The notes below the pieces were generated by a model, which did no database searches, was not told the origin of the DNA, and saw only the letters and a list, made by a program, of their open reading frames with translations. A DNA stretch of 64,000 nt from Methanoregula sp. (lineage in GTDB: Archaea; Halobacteriota; Methanomicrobia; Methanomicrobiales; Methanospirillaceae). The position numbers and the translations under genes were made by a program. This document shows, in pieces, positions 7,059 through 14,860 of this stretch. How positions within the stretch are numbered: the stretch's first letter is position 1; each line of letters starts with the position of its first letter. The DNA lies in assembly GCA_041645435.1 (NCBI GenBank), contig JBAZQB010000002.1, positions 1 through 64,000 on the forward strand, read 5' to 3'.

Positions 7059-7625
7059 TCACCAGGCATTTCCGGTTATGTTCACTTTGCCAAGCCACAG
7101 AAGGATCAAAATAAATCCTGTCGTAAACAGTGCAACAAAAGCAGCCCTGTCTTTCGCTTTTTCATGGAATGTGAGAATACCATAGAATGTAACTATGCAG
7201 AAGGCACCGGCAAGAAGGAGAATAGAACTGGGGATATGGAAAACCGCCGGGATCCAGAAGAACACTACCGGTAAGACTGATGCGTAAATTACCGATTTCA
7301 TTGTTCTTTCAAAACCCTTGTGTTCACCGGTAAATAAGACAAAAAAGTGCTCGATAAGACTGATAATAAGCATAAAGAATAGCCCATTAACGACAAACAG
7401 GAACAGTATCGTCAGGATCATGACTGGTATTCCTGCCGGGTTCAGGGAATCTCCCTTGCCGGTGACGATCTCCCCGATGACCATTGAAAAAAACATCAGG
7501 ATCGATCCGACAACAGCCACAACGATAAAAAAAAGAACATCGTCTTTTATCGGCCGGTCCCTGATTTCTTCCAGATATCCGGAAGGACTGATGATTATTT
7601 CCCTGATTTTTCTTAATGTGACCAC
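7059..7625 (-). CDS. Yip1-family membrane protein
   Basis: 188 residues starting at a GTG (7623-7625) with AGGAGAG upstream. The protein has five hydrophobic segments after an N-terminal amphipathic part (REIIISPSGYLEEIRDRPI). The layout, with a short N-terminal PsgYleeird motif, a HFFVLFTGEHKGFERTMKSV loop and YASVLPVVFFWIP, is that of the archaeal/bacterial Yip1 domain (PF04893). These are membrane proteins of unknown precise role. It is the first gene of a four-gene run and lies 24 bases after the secreted protein gene 7650-8555, so it may belong to the unit driven by leader element copy 2. Confidence 0.7.
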   Translation of the reverse strand: MVTLRKIREIIISPSGYLEEIRDRPIKDDVLFFIVVAVVGSILMFFSMVIGEIVTGKGDSLNPAGIPVMILTILFLFVVNGLFFMLIISLIEHFFVLFTGEHKGFERTMKSVIYASVLPVVFFWIPAVFHIPSSILLLAGAFCIVTFYGILTFHEKAKDRAAFVALFTTGFILILLWLGKVNITGNAW

Positions 7626-7649
7626 GTAATTCTCTCCTGAAAAAAATTA

Positions 7650-8555
7650 TTATGGGATTCCAAAACAACCAAAGCCGGTTGCAACCCAATCCGAGGTTAC
7701 GGAATTTCCATTTGTGGATCCGTATATGTTACAACTTATCCACGCATTTACCGAATGTTTCGGCGGCATGGCCGTGTATACAGACCAGATTACGGATGAA
7801 TCGATGTATCCCGTGATACCGGTAATACGGGTTGAATGAGTGAACTGGCACTGATCAAACCCGAGAGCCTGGTAGGTGTTGGAATTATCATTGATGGCAA
7901 GGATCTGGTTACCGTAATCATAGATAAACGTCCCATCGGTATAAAGGGACGCTCTGGAGATCCCGAGATAAACCCAGCTATCCGTCCTGGTGATATGGGT
8001 TGAATAAACTGCAGCGGTGCTGAATTCGGATGACCCAATATCTGCCAGAGAGATCCTGCTGAGCTCATAGTGCGTGGTGTGAATTGATCTGTTATTCTGA
8101 TCAAGCGGGATTTCCCGTGAGTACACATCCGCAGACTGGTCCACTTTTAAACCAATACCGGTGGGTGTCACTATCGTTACGGATACCATTTCCCCTTTTT
8201 GCAGAATGGTGTAGAAATTCCCATCGTTACCGGAATAAAGAACGACTTTTTCATTCATTCCTCTCAGGTAACCGATAACATTCCTGACATCCGTCTGTTT
8301 TCCGGACTTTCCCAAGAGTACGTCAACTTCATTTTTTGAAGAAGCATACGTCAGCCATTTTACACCTTGAGAAGCAGCAGGTTTCGCCATACCCAGATAT
8401 GCAAACATGTCCTTATCCGGTGACTGGCTCGCTTGTAATGTTTTCATATCTGATGGTAGTATGGGGATCTGACTTCCCGCACTCACTAGCGGTACCATCG
8501 CAATCGCTGCCAGCAGCAGTGCCAGCAGCACGACGCCGATTTTCATGTGTTTCAT
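7650..8555 (-). CDS. secreted protein, 301 residues, function unknown
   Basis: The ATG at 8553-8555 has GGGAGGAAAAAC upstream, giving MKHMKIGVVLLALLLAAIAM then VPLVSAGS, a Sec-type signal peptide cut near residue 26. The mature part is beta-rich and Ser/Thr/Tyr-rich, with two Cys close to the C-terminus (SCNIYG and GFGCFG) that could form a disulphide. The same leader occurs on the proteins at 9547-10839 and 12094-12498. Copy 2 of the promoter-leader element lies directly upstream. No catalytic motif is seen and there is no archaeosortase-type C-terminal anchor. Confidence 0.7.
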   Translation of the reverse strand: MKHMKIGVVLLALLLAAIAMVPLVSAGSQIPILPSDMKTLQASQSPDKDMFAYLGMAKPAASQGVKWLTYASSKNEVDVLLGKSGKQTDVRNVIGYLRGMNEKVVLYSGNDGNFYTILQKGEMVSVTIVTPTGIGLKVDQSADVYSREIPLDQNNRSIHTTHYELSRISLADIGSSEFSTAAVYSTHITRTDSWVYLGISRASLYTDGTFIYDYGNQILAINDNSNTYQALGFDQCQFTHSTRITGITGYIDSSVIWSVYTAMPPKHSVNAWISCNIYGSTNGNSVTSDWVATGFGCFGIP

Positions 8556-8591
8556 GTTTTTCCTCCCATTCAAATACTTCGCCCGGAAGGT

Positions 8592-8770
8592 ATGATCCAG
8601 TTTTTTGTGTGTGCAAACGAATCAGGTTCATTCCCGCGGGCGGGACCGGGTTCAACAAAGTTCGTCGCTTGCCAAACCCATCCTTTCTTTTTGGGACAAC
8701 CCCCGGCTGTCCACGGTCAGGCGTTTTTAAAATGGGAGATATAACGGTTCTAACGCAGCCATCTACTGGA
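8592..8770 (-). promoter_or_regulatory. promoter-leader element, copy 2
   Basis: The minus-strand order is GCGTTAGAACCGTTA (8742-8756), TTATATC, the invariant hairpin (8693-8712), the GACGAAC loop, then a stretch shared only with copy 3 (gtgcaaacgaatcaggttca at 8611-8630). The element ends about 37 bases before the ATG at 8555. The second stem is weaker here (about 5 bp, GGGTT/AACCC), and the right palindrome arm is absent. Confidence 0.7.
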
Positions 8771-8868
8771 CGGGATGATCGGAAGGGAGAATGAAATCAA
8801 TCCGTTCCGTGGTGAACAAAACTCTTTGTTTTTAAAAATACGATTGCATTTCCCTCCAGTGACTGCGT

Positions 8869-9537
8869 TCAGACCGGGGTGGTGATCCGTTCAATACCCT
8901 CCGGATCAAAAAACGGCTTCATGAGTGTTTTCAGGTACGGTATCTGTTGGCTGAGGTTCCCTGACTTCACGGTACCGTAATACAGAATAAAAAAATCAGG
9001 ATTTTTACTCTCCGGGTATTGTATTGTCGTGAAATATCCTGACGTGGCAGGATTCTCAAAACCGGTTGCGTTTACGGTAGCGGTCCGGTGCCGGGGATCT
9101 CCTGAATTACCCGGCTCATCATAATCAAAGGTAAAATTTGTTATTGACAAGTTGCCATAACGCTCCAGATAAAAGGAATTAAGAACGCCCTTTCTGTCAA
9201 GAAAGGTTTCCCGGTCGGTAAAATACCATACAATTGTCAGGTACAGGTCATTCGAACCTTCCCGCGTATGGAATACAGAACTCGTATACGGGGAAAGGTC
9301 CGGGAAGATGGGAGGTTTGCCGTTCATCACGCTGCCGGTCTTCCGGAACACGATCCTGTGGATCCCGTCATCAGAAATACTATCGCCCGTATGCAGGTAA
9401 CTCTGTGTTCGTATTTCGACCGGGACCGGGCCGCCGATAGGATGAAAAACCATCGGGAAGATGACGAACATGATACCGGCAAGGCAGCAGCAAAAAACTG
9501 CTGCAAGGATTATCTGTTTTTTTTGTTGAGGGGTCAT
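8869..9537 (-). CDS. membrane-anchored exported protein, 222 residues
   Basis: A short N-terminus (MTPQQKKQI), one membrane helix at about residues 9-33 containing three consecutive Cys, then an extracytoplasmic domain with several N-glycosylation sequons (NLS, NFT, NAT). The alternating hydrophobic pattern suggests a beta-rich domain. No family is recognised. It starts 10 bases after the stop of the peptidase-like gene 9547-10839 and is probably its operon partner. Confidence 0.6.
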   Translation of the reverse strand: MTPQQKKQIILAAVFCCCLAGIMFVIFPMVFHPIGGPVPVEIRTQSYLHTGDSISDDGIHRIVFRKTGSVMNGKPPIFPDLSPYTSSVFHTREGSNDLYLTIVWYFTDRETFLDRKGVLNSFYLERYGNLSITNFTFDYDEPGNSGDPRHRTATVNATGFENPATSGYFTTIQYPESKNPDFFILYYGTVKSGNLSQQIPYLKTLMKPFFDPEGIERITTPV

Positions 9538-9546
9538 AAAAAAAAG

Positions 9547-10839
9547 TTATGGTCTTACCCACGTTGTCATGATGTTATCCCAGCTTCCATCCTGCAACAG
9601 ATGGTAATTTGTATCGTCCCATGTGTCATGTATGGTCACGAAGTTATTGATACTTGTTACATACCCGACAACAGCAACACTGTGGTCACCGTAGGCCGTT
9701 GACCCGCCTACAGGTATTCCTCCGTTATGCATATTCAGTACGAACGGCCTGCTCGCACCGACTTCACTGACAAAACCGCTCCAGCCCGGGAGATAATCAT
9801 TGGATGCCGGAGACTCAAGGGTATAGGTATAAAATACTGTATTAATCCCGTCATCAATATCCCACGGCCATGTCGTCCCGGTCCATGGCCAATCAGACGT
9901 CCCCATGGCGCTTGCGAGTTGCGTGAATAAGGTTGCCTTGTCAGAGGGCAGTGCAGGATAGCCATGGGTCGACCAGTAACTGACTACCATTGCCGATGCC
10001 ATGGGAGAACAGCCGTCATAGACTCCACTCACCTGTTTGAAAAGCGGGACACCATATATGTACCCGGAGGATCTCGTTGCCCGGATACTTTTGAGAAGGG
10101 AGGTGCGCTCTTTAGAATCCATGTCAGAAATAAGAAGCCTCTGTTTGTCCCATTGCGCCCGGATATCAGCTTTTTTCTTTGCCTGCATTTTCCCGGTTAC
10201 TTTTACCACTGCTCCTTCCTGGTCTGTGACGTCACTCCTTGATTCTTTCACAACTTCATTGGTGTGTTCATCAACAAATACATCCGTTTCTTTAGTGCCG
10301 TCTTGGTCAATCACGGAATATTTCCGATAATACGACAGGCTTCCTAAATAAACGGGTTTTGAACCGATGATGGTAAGTCCCTTTTGCGAAGTATATTTCT
10401 CGACCGGTTCTTCATCTGCTGACTTTGCATCGTTGTAACCCGGCACTCTTCCTTTTGTGATCTCGAGGACCGGATAATTTCCGGTGGTTGCTGAAACCAG
10501 AATATACCCGTCATATTCCCCATTAACCATTACTTCGAAAACATACGCCGCTTCCTTGTCATTGAGATCATAGTATGTTTTCGCATGTTTCACCAGGGAG
10601 TCTTTCCATTCCGTAAAATCCGGGGAAGTGACTGACAGGTCTTTTGCATTCAGGAGTGCAATTGATTCTGCTTCTTTTACATCAACAATCGCAATTTCAT
10701 CGTCCGGTTTTTGTGATGCACTCACCGTACCGAATTGATTGCTGTTCTCACTTCCGTCCGCCGCACTCACTATCGGTACCATCGCCATCGCTGCTATCAG
10801 CAACGTCAGCAATATGATTCCAATTTTCGGTTTTTTCAT
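9547..10839 (-). CDS. secreted C39-like cysteine peptidase family protein
   Basis: 430 residues with a signal peptide ending VSAADGS (about residue 27), a middle region with FEVMVNGEYDGYILVSATTG resembling a prodomain, and a C-terminal papain-fold domain. Putative catalytic residues are Cys277 in YDGCSPMASAMV, His386 in YGDHSVAVVGY and Asp405 in IHDTWD, as in the C39-like peptidase family (PF13529). It may process other surface proteins or act as a self-cleaving structural protein. GAGGT precedes the ATG. Copy 3 of the promoter-leader element is upstream, and the anchored 222-residue protein follows. Confidence 0.8.
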   Translation of the reverse strand: MKKPKIGIILLTLLIAAMAMVPIVSAADGSENSNQFGTVSASQKPDDEIAIVDVKEAESIALLNAKDLSVTSPDFTEWKDSLVKHAKTYYDLNDKEAAYVFEVMVNGEYDGYILVSATTGNYPVLEITKGRVPGYNDAKSADEEPVEKYTSQKGLTIIGSKPVYLGSLSYYRKYSVIDQDGTKETDVFVDEHTNEVVKESRSDVTDQEGAVVKVTGKMQAKKKADIRAQWDKQRLLISDMDSKERTSLLKSIRATRSSGYIYGVPLFKQVSGVYDGCSPMASAMVVSYWSTHGYPALPSDKATLFTQLASAMGTSDWPWTGTTWPWDIDDGINTVFYTYTLESPASNDYLPGWSGFVSEVGASRPFVLNMHNGGIPVGGSTAYGDHSVAVVGYVTSINNFVTIHDTWDDTNYHLLQDGSWDNIMTTWVRP

Positions 10840-10878
10840 AGTTCATTACCTCTATCCATCTTTTGAGAAATCCCGGAG

Positions 10879-11095
10879 ACATGATCCAGATTTTTTTAGT
10901 GTGCAAACGAATCAGGTTCATGCCAGCGGGCGGGAAGGGTCCAGCGAAGTTCGTCGCTTGCCAAATCCGTCCTTTCTTTTTGGGACAACCCCCGGCTGTC
11001 CACGTTTTGGGATTTTAAAAACGGGAGATATAACGGTTCTAACGCAGCCATCTACCGGATTCCTGATCGGTAGACAATCGCGTTAGAAACGTTAA
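10879..11095 (-). promoter_or_regulatory. promoter-leader element, copy 3, with palindrome
   Basis: It has the same parts as copy 2 plus the full palindrome: TAACGGTTCTAACGC at 11031-11045 and GCGTTAGAAACGTTA at 11080-11094 (one mismatch), enclosing TCTACCG/CGGTAGA. The invariant hairpin is at 10982-11001. It drives the peptidase-like gene on the minus strand. The archaeosortase gene begins 65 bases beyond the palindrome on the plus strand, so the element sits between divergent genes. Confidence 0.75.
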
Positions 11096-11159
11096 GTGAC
11101 GGGTTGTAAAATCTGTAGAAGAATAGATCCTGTCGCTTTCAGAATTTTTTTGCTGCTGG

Positions 11160-12050
11160 ATGGACCATTTTACCATGATCGGAACAGAATACCTGGCGCT
11201 TGTTTCCTGTATCGGATTCCTGGCGTTCCTCTTCCCCGGCCCTCACCGGAAATATGCTGCGATCGGCGGATGGTTTTTCATTGTCCTGACTCTTTTTTCC
11301 CTGCTTCCGGAATATTTCCGTGAGAACAATTTCATGTATCCGGCCATTGCTGCACTGTCTGTCCCGTTTTTTGTTATCACATCCCGGGATCTCCTTTCAG
11401 GAAACGAATGTGCCATCAACCTTTCACGGGCAGCGGCCGTGGCGTTCCTGGTTTACGCTCCGTTCGGTTTTAACCAGATTCCTCTCTTTGCAGGGATAGG
11501 GAACTGGTTAATCTCGCTTGTTGTCAGTCATCTTCTCTGGATACTAGAGATTCTTCATTTTACCGCAGGACTAACGTGCATAGATCCGGTTTCTGCACAA
11601 CTCGTAACCTCGGGAACCTGTGAAAACCTGTTGGAAAATGTCTTTACCCGCAATGGTTACAGTGTTGAAATCATTCTTGGATGTACCGGAATCCAGAGCA
11701 TCGCAATCATGCTGGGGGTTGCTGCTGCGGTTCCCACCAGCCTTTGGCAGAAAGTAAGTGCATTTCTGATAATCGCGCCTACGATATACTTCCTTAATCT
11801 TCTCAGGAATGTTTTCGTGATTATTGCCTATACGGACCAGTGGTTCCCCTTCGGGGCGGATATTGCGGGTAACGGGTCACCGGGATACGAGAGCTTTTTC
11901 TGGGCCCATAATGTTATTGCAGAACTCCTGGCGCTGGCGTGCCTCGTGGTAATTGCGTACGGCCTCTTTTCTATCATCCCGAAACTGGGAATTTTTGCAG
12001 ATGACCTTTACTGTCTGTACCGGGATGAGGTAAAGAAGGCATTATGGTGA
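11160..12050 (+). CDS. artA: archaeosortase A (exosortase/archaeosortase family)
   Basis: A 296-residue polytopic membrane protein with the archaeosortase signature: Cys175 in IILGCTGIQSIAI, Arg216 in LNLLRNVFVI and His250 in FFWAHNVIAELLAL. These are the expected catalytic Cys-Arg-His residues. ArtA removes the C-terminal PGF-CTERM helix of surface proteins and couples them to lipid. About eight membrane helices are visible. No PGF-CTERM protein lies in this window, so its substrates are elsewhere. It is transcribed away from leader element copy 3 and may share its palindrome. The start could instead be the Met at residue 6. Confidence 0.85.
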   Translation: MDHFTMIGTEYLALVSCIGFLAFLFPGPHRKYAAIGGWFFIVLTLFSLLPEYFRENNFMYPAIAALSVPFFVITSRDLLSGNECAINLSRAAAVAFLVYAPFGFNQIPLFAGIGNWLISLVVSHLLWILEILHFTAGLTCIDPVSAQLVTSGTCENLLENVFTRNGYSVEIILGCTGIQSIAIMLGVAAAVPTSLWQKVSAFLIIAPTIYFLNLLRNVFVIIAYTDQWFPFGADIAGNGSPGYESFFWAHNVIAELLALACLVVIAYGLFSIIPKLGIFADDLYCLYRDEVKKALW

Positions 12051-12093
12051 TGGAAAAAAAGTCCCGATAGTATTTAAAAAAAAAGAGAGAGGG

Positions 12094-12498
12094 TTAAAGG
12101 CAGACAGGAATATGTACCGTCCCGTTTGAGTCCACAGTCACGTAATTTGTTTTGGTAGTCGTGTCTGTTTCAAACCAGTTCCATACGGTCAGGCTTACCG
12201 TATAGGTCCCCGGCGAATAGACATGGGACGGGTTTGCCTGTGTCGAGGTTCCACCGTCTCCAAAGTTCCAGGAATAACTCGTTACAGGAGGAATCCCGCT
12301 GGAATAATCCCAGAACTGCACCGTGTAGGCCCCCGGAGATGTGGAACAGAACTCCGCATTCAGGAAATATGCATACGGAGATGCAATTCCTGAGTCTTTT
12401 GCATTTTCGCATGACCCGGCTGCGCTTGCAACCGGTACAATCATTATCGCTGCCAGCAACAGAGCCAGCAGGATGATACCGGATTTTATGTGTTTCAT
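12094..12498 (-). CDS. secreted single PKD-domain protein
   Basis: 134 residues. The signal peptide MKHIKSGIILLALLLAAIMI ends VPVASAAG. The mature part contains one PKD domain, recognised by YSWNFGDGGTSTQANPSHVY and SPGTYTVSLTV at about residues 75-108. PKD domains are beta-sandwich modules common on archaeal surface proteins. Three Cys are left in the mature part. GGAGG precedes the ATG. Copy 4 of the promoter-leader element lies upstream. It is short for a surface-layer protein, so it may be a small adhesin or a fragment of a larger family. Confidence 0.8.
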   Translation of the reverse strand: MKHIKSGIILLALLLAAIMIVPVASAAGSCENAKDSGIASPYAYFLNAEFCSTSPGAYTVQFWDYSSGIPPVTSYSWNFGDGGTSTQANPSHVYSPGTYTVSLTVWNWFETDTTTKTNYVTVDSNGTVHIPVCL

Positions 12499-12574
12499 GT
12501 TTTTTCCTCCATTTTTCGATACGCTCCGCTCGACAGTACGAGAAAATCTCCATAAGATTGTGTGATACTTATCT

Positions 12575-12755
12575 CATGCCTGCGGGCGGGATCGGGTTCA
12601 CTCAGGTTCGTCTCAAGAGTGAACCCGTTCTTTCATTTTTTTGGGACAACCCCCGGCTGTCCACGGTCTGGCGTTTCAAAAGGGGAGATATAACGGTTCT
12701 AACGCTGCCATCTACCGGATTCCTGATCGGTAGACGTACGCGTTAGAACCGTTAA
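12575..12755 (-). promoter_or_regulatory. promoter-leader element, copy 4, with perfect palindrome
   Basis: The best-preserved copy. TAACGGTTCTAACGC (12691-12705) and GCGTTAGAACCGTTA (12740-12754) are perfectly complementary and enclose TCTACCG/CGGTAGA (12711-12717, 12728-12734). TTATATC, the invariant hairpin (12643-12662) and a 10-bp stem GGGTTCACTC/GAGTGAACCC (12594-12603 with 12617-12626) around the conserved GACGAACCT loop follow towards the PKD gene. The opposite flank leads to the plus-strand gene at 12789. Confidence 0.75.
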
Positions 12756-12788
12756 GAGCCGGATATCAAAATTGCTCACCGGTAAACT

Positions 12789-13232
12789 ATGAAAGTTACC
12801 GGAACCAGTATGGCAATCCTGGTCTGTGCCCTTGTGCTCATATCGGGAGTTTCTGCAGAGAATGTTGACAACAGTGCCGGTTATTCCGTGACCCCGGGCG
12901 GGAACCTGCACATGCCAGCGGCTATGTCACCCATGACCTCCGGTACGATAATCCAGGGAGAAACGGACTGGTACTCAACCGTGGTGTCTTCGGGAACGGT
13001 ATCCCTGACCACGGATCTGAACTGGGGATATGTACCGGATTCACTTACCCTCACTATCATCGCACCCGATGCTACCCTTGGCCCTTACTATGATATTTCG
13101 GATGGGACTTTGAACGGGAGGATCACGCTGATGGTGTCACAAAACGGAGGTATTACCCCGGGGACCTGGGTATTCAGAGTCTATGGGGACAAAGTGCTGG
13201 GAACACAGAGTTATAATTTTGTTACGTATTAA
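12789..13232 (+). CDS. secreted protein, 147 residues, function unknown
   Basis: The signal peptide MKVTGTSMAILVCALVLISG ends VSAEN. The mature domain is beta-rich, and GETDWYSTVVSSGTVSLTTD followed by GTWVFRVYGDK resembles a small pre-peptidase-like or lectin-like sandwich, without diagnostic residues. It is divergent from the PKD gene across element copy 4 and lies 45 bases upstream of a membrane-bound winged-helix regulator with which it is probably cotranscribed. That pairing suggests an envelope sensor or target. Confidence 0.65.
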   Translation: MKVTGTSMAILVCALVLISGVSAENVDNSAGYSVTPGGNLHMPAAMSPMTSGTIIQGETDWYSTVVSSGTVSLTTDLNWGYVPDSLTLTIIAPDATLGPYYDISDGTLNGRITLMVSQNGGITPGTWVFRVYGDKVLGTQSYNFVTY

Positions 13233-13277
13233 AACAAAATCATAAATCTGATATCCTGTCAGGAGAATTATTTATCA

Positions 13278-14078
13278 ATGGGAATTTCTATGGTGAGGGC
13301 AGGCGCCCTCTTCATTTCCATTTTTCTGGCGATGACCCCGATCGCTGCTGCAGGGATGGGCAGTTATAGCGTTGCGCCAATCTCTCCTGAGGCAGTAACC
13401 GGGTTGTCTCATGATCCCGTTCCGGTATCATTCTGGGATCTCACGGTTCGGGAGATACTCATCGCCGTAGCCCTGTCTTTCTGTCCGGTGCTCGTGTTCC
13501 CGGTAGAGATCTTCTTCTTCCTCAAGCTGCTCTCGTTCTTCGGGTACCGGAGAGCAGAAAAAAATGCGGTCCTGTATAACCAGAACCGGCAGAAGATCTA
13601 CCAGACCATAACGGAAAATCCGGGCCTGAAGTTCAATGCCCTGGAGCGGCTGACCGGGATAAAAGAAGGGACCCTGAAATACCACCTCCTGATCCTCAGC
13701 ATGAAGAGAAGGATCGTCACGTTTGGCAGTGGCGGGTCCATGCGGTACTTTGAGAATAATGGCCGGTACAACGAGCTAGAAAAGAAGGTGTTTCTGCACC
13801 TGCAGAACCCGACAACCCGGAGGATCCTCGAAATTCTTGCCTCTTCCCCGGAAGTCTCAAGGAAGGAGATCGCAGAGACTGTGGGCATTGCGGGTCCGTC
13901 GATCTCCTGGCATACGAAGCGGTTGTCCGGTGATGGAATTATCACCACACGGAGGAATGGGAGAGCGGTCCGGTATACGCTCTGCCCTGCCGGGGCGAAT
14001 ATTTTCAAACGGTATTTCGGGCAGGATGGCGCGGTGGCGACCGGCAGTACGGTGAGTGGAGAGGAACCGGGGAAGTGA
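13278..14078 (+). CDS. membrane-bound regulator with two winged-helix domains
   Basis: 266 residues with an N-terminal signal-like helix (about 5-25), a second membrane helix at about 58-89, then two cytoplasmic winged helices. The first, at about 103-160, has ENPGLKFNALERLTGIKEGT then LKYHLLIL. The second, at about 168-236, has SRKEIAETVGIAGPSISWHT. This is a common methanogen design in which an envelope signal is passed directly to DNA. GGAG lies before the ATG. Two CAGACA-N-TGTCTG palindromes follow its stop codon and are candidate binding sites. Direct regulation of the secreted gene upstream is inferred. Confidence 0.8.
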   Translation: MGISMVRAGALFISIFLAMTPIAAAGMGSYSVAPISPEAVTGLSHDPVPVSFWDLTVREILIAVALSFCPVLVFPVEIFFFLKLLSFFGYRRAEKNAVLYNQNRQKIYQTITENPGLKFNALERLTGIKEGTLKYHLLILSMKRRIVTFGSGGSMRYFENNGRYNELEKKVFLHLQNPTTRRILEILASSPEVSRKEIAETVGIAGPSISWHTKRLSGDGIITTRRNGRAVRYTLCPAGANIFKRYFGQDGAVATGSTVSGEEPGK

Positions 14079-14084
14079 GATTGG

Positions 14085-14099
14085 GCAGACATTGTCTGC
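14085..14099. promoter_or_regulatory. palindrome GCAGACA-T-TGTCTGC
   Basis: A perfect 7-bp inverted repeat with a single-base centre, too tight for an RNA hairpin but typical of an operator. A related palindrome follows 34 bases later. Confidence 0.45.
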
Positions 14100-14132
14100 T
14101 GAATGTGTGTTCTTTCTGGCATGGGAGTTACA

Positions 14133-14159
14133 GATTGCCCAGACAGTGTCTGGGTAATC
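14133..14159. promoter_or_regulatory. 27-bp palindrome sharing the CAGACA-N-TGTCTG core
   Basis: The half-sites GATTGCCCAGACA and TGTCTGGGTAATC differ from perfect symmetry at one position. The core matches the palindrome at 14085-14099. It is 65 bases upstream of the small membrane protein gene at 14224 and directly downstream of the winged-helix regulator. Confidence 0.5.
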
Positions 14160-14223
14160 TGAAGTGCGGTCTCAAATCGATGATAAGCCCGCTTGTGAAA
14201 ATAACCGGTGAGGATTAGATACT

Positions 14224-14478
14224 ATGTACGAACCCTCGTGGCAGGACGTCGAGATCTTCGCGTATGCCGCCACCTTTAGCCAGTGCATCGCATGCCTTGT
14301 CCTAATTTATGTATTCGTTAACCGCAGTTGCGAAGCGATCTTCCTGAAGGGGGGTGACTGCGGGGTCGGGTATGGCTGGATCGGTCTTGCGGCGGGGATT
14401 TTTGTAATCGGGGTGTTTTCGGCGTGGAAGGTGTACCGGCTGTTGGGGGAGAGGGCACGGTCCACGCAAACTGTATGA
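14224..14478 (+). CDS. 84-residue two-span membrane protein
   Basis: It starts MYEPSWQDVEIFAYAATFSQ, with two hydrophobic helices (about residues 16-31 and 50-70) and four Cys (CIAC, SCEA, DCGV). AGGATT lies before the ATG. No family is recognised. Its position after two operator-like palindromes and before a small winged-helix gene suggests it belongs to the same regulatory neighbourhood. Confidence 0.5.
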   Translation: MYEPSWQDVEIFAYAATFSQCIACLVLIYVFVNRSCEAIFLKGGDCGVGYGWIGLAAGIFVIGVFSAWKVYRLLGERARSTQTV

Positions 14479-14799
14479 CCCGGTCTTAAAAAATCACTAC
14501 GTTATTTCATGCAGGGAAATTATTGGGAAGAATTTTTATCAGCCGGGGTACTCCCGAAGCGAGTGGATACAATAGCACTTTTTTCCTGGCGTTGGGAATC
14601 AAAAGAAAATTGCATCATTTTTTATCAAATATTTCGGTGACTGGTGAGCATTTCCCCGGAAGGAATGAGTACCACGTAAGAACGAGGTTCTACAGCCGGG
14701 GTGCGGGCACTCGGTATTATTTTTGGGGTCCGGGGTTTGACGAATTGGGTTCACCAGGCACCGGAGTAAGTGTTGGTCGGGAAAGCGGATTAAATTTAC
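14479..14799. other. gene-free stretch
   Basis: An open frame at 14523-14810 has no Shine-Dalgarno site, no recognisable residue pattern and poor codon use. One further cactacgtta box near 14494 resembles the repeats at 14800-14843. Nothing else was recognised. Confidence 0.5.
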
Positions 14800-14843
14800 T
14801 ACGTATTTAATATGTATTTATTACGTAAATTCATCACGTATTT
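14800..14843 (+). promoter_or_regulatory. four TAYGTATTT-like boxes, helically phased
   Basis: TACGTATTT at 14800, TATGTATTT at 14811, TTACGTAAAT at 14821 and CACGTATTT at 14835 are spaced 10-14 bases apart, about one helical turn. They end 17 bases before the ATG of the small winged-helix protein at 14861, overlapping where its promoter must be. Autoregulation by that protein is the simple inference. Confidence 0.55.
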
Positions 14844-14860
14844 TTCCCCATTGTCACTAG

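Noticed and set aside
5861..12755. The four-copy element as a simple insertion sequence or MITE
   Set aside because: The copies all have the same orientation relative to a start codon, conserved TATA and hairpins, and no target duplications. The mobile explanation remains possible for the palindrome arms only.
14523..14810. 95-codon plus-strand frame before the phased ACGTA boxes
   Set aside because: It runs through the promoter boxes of the next gene and has no recognisable protein pattern or ribosome site.
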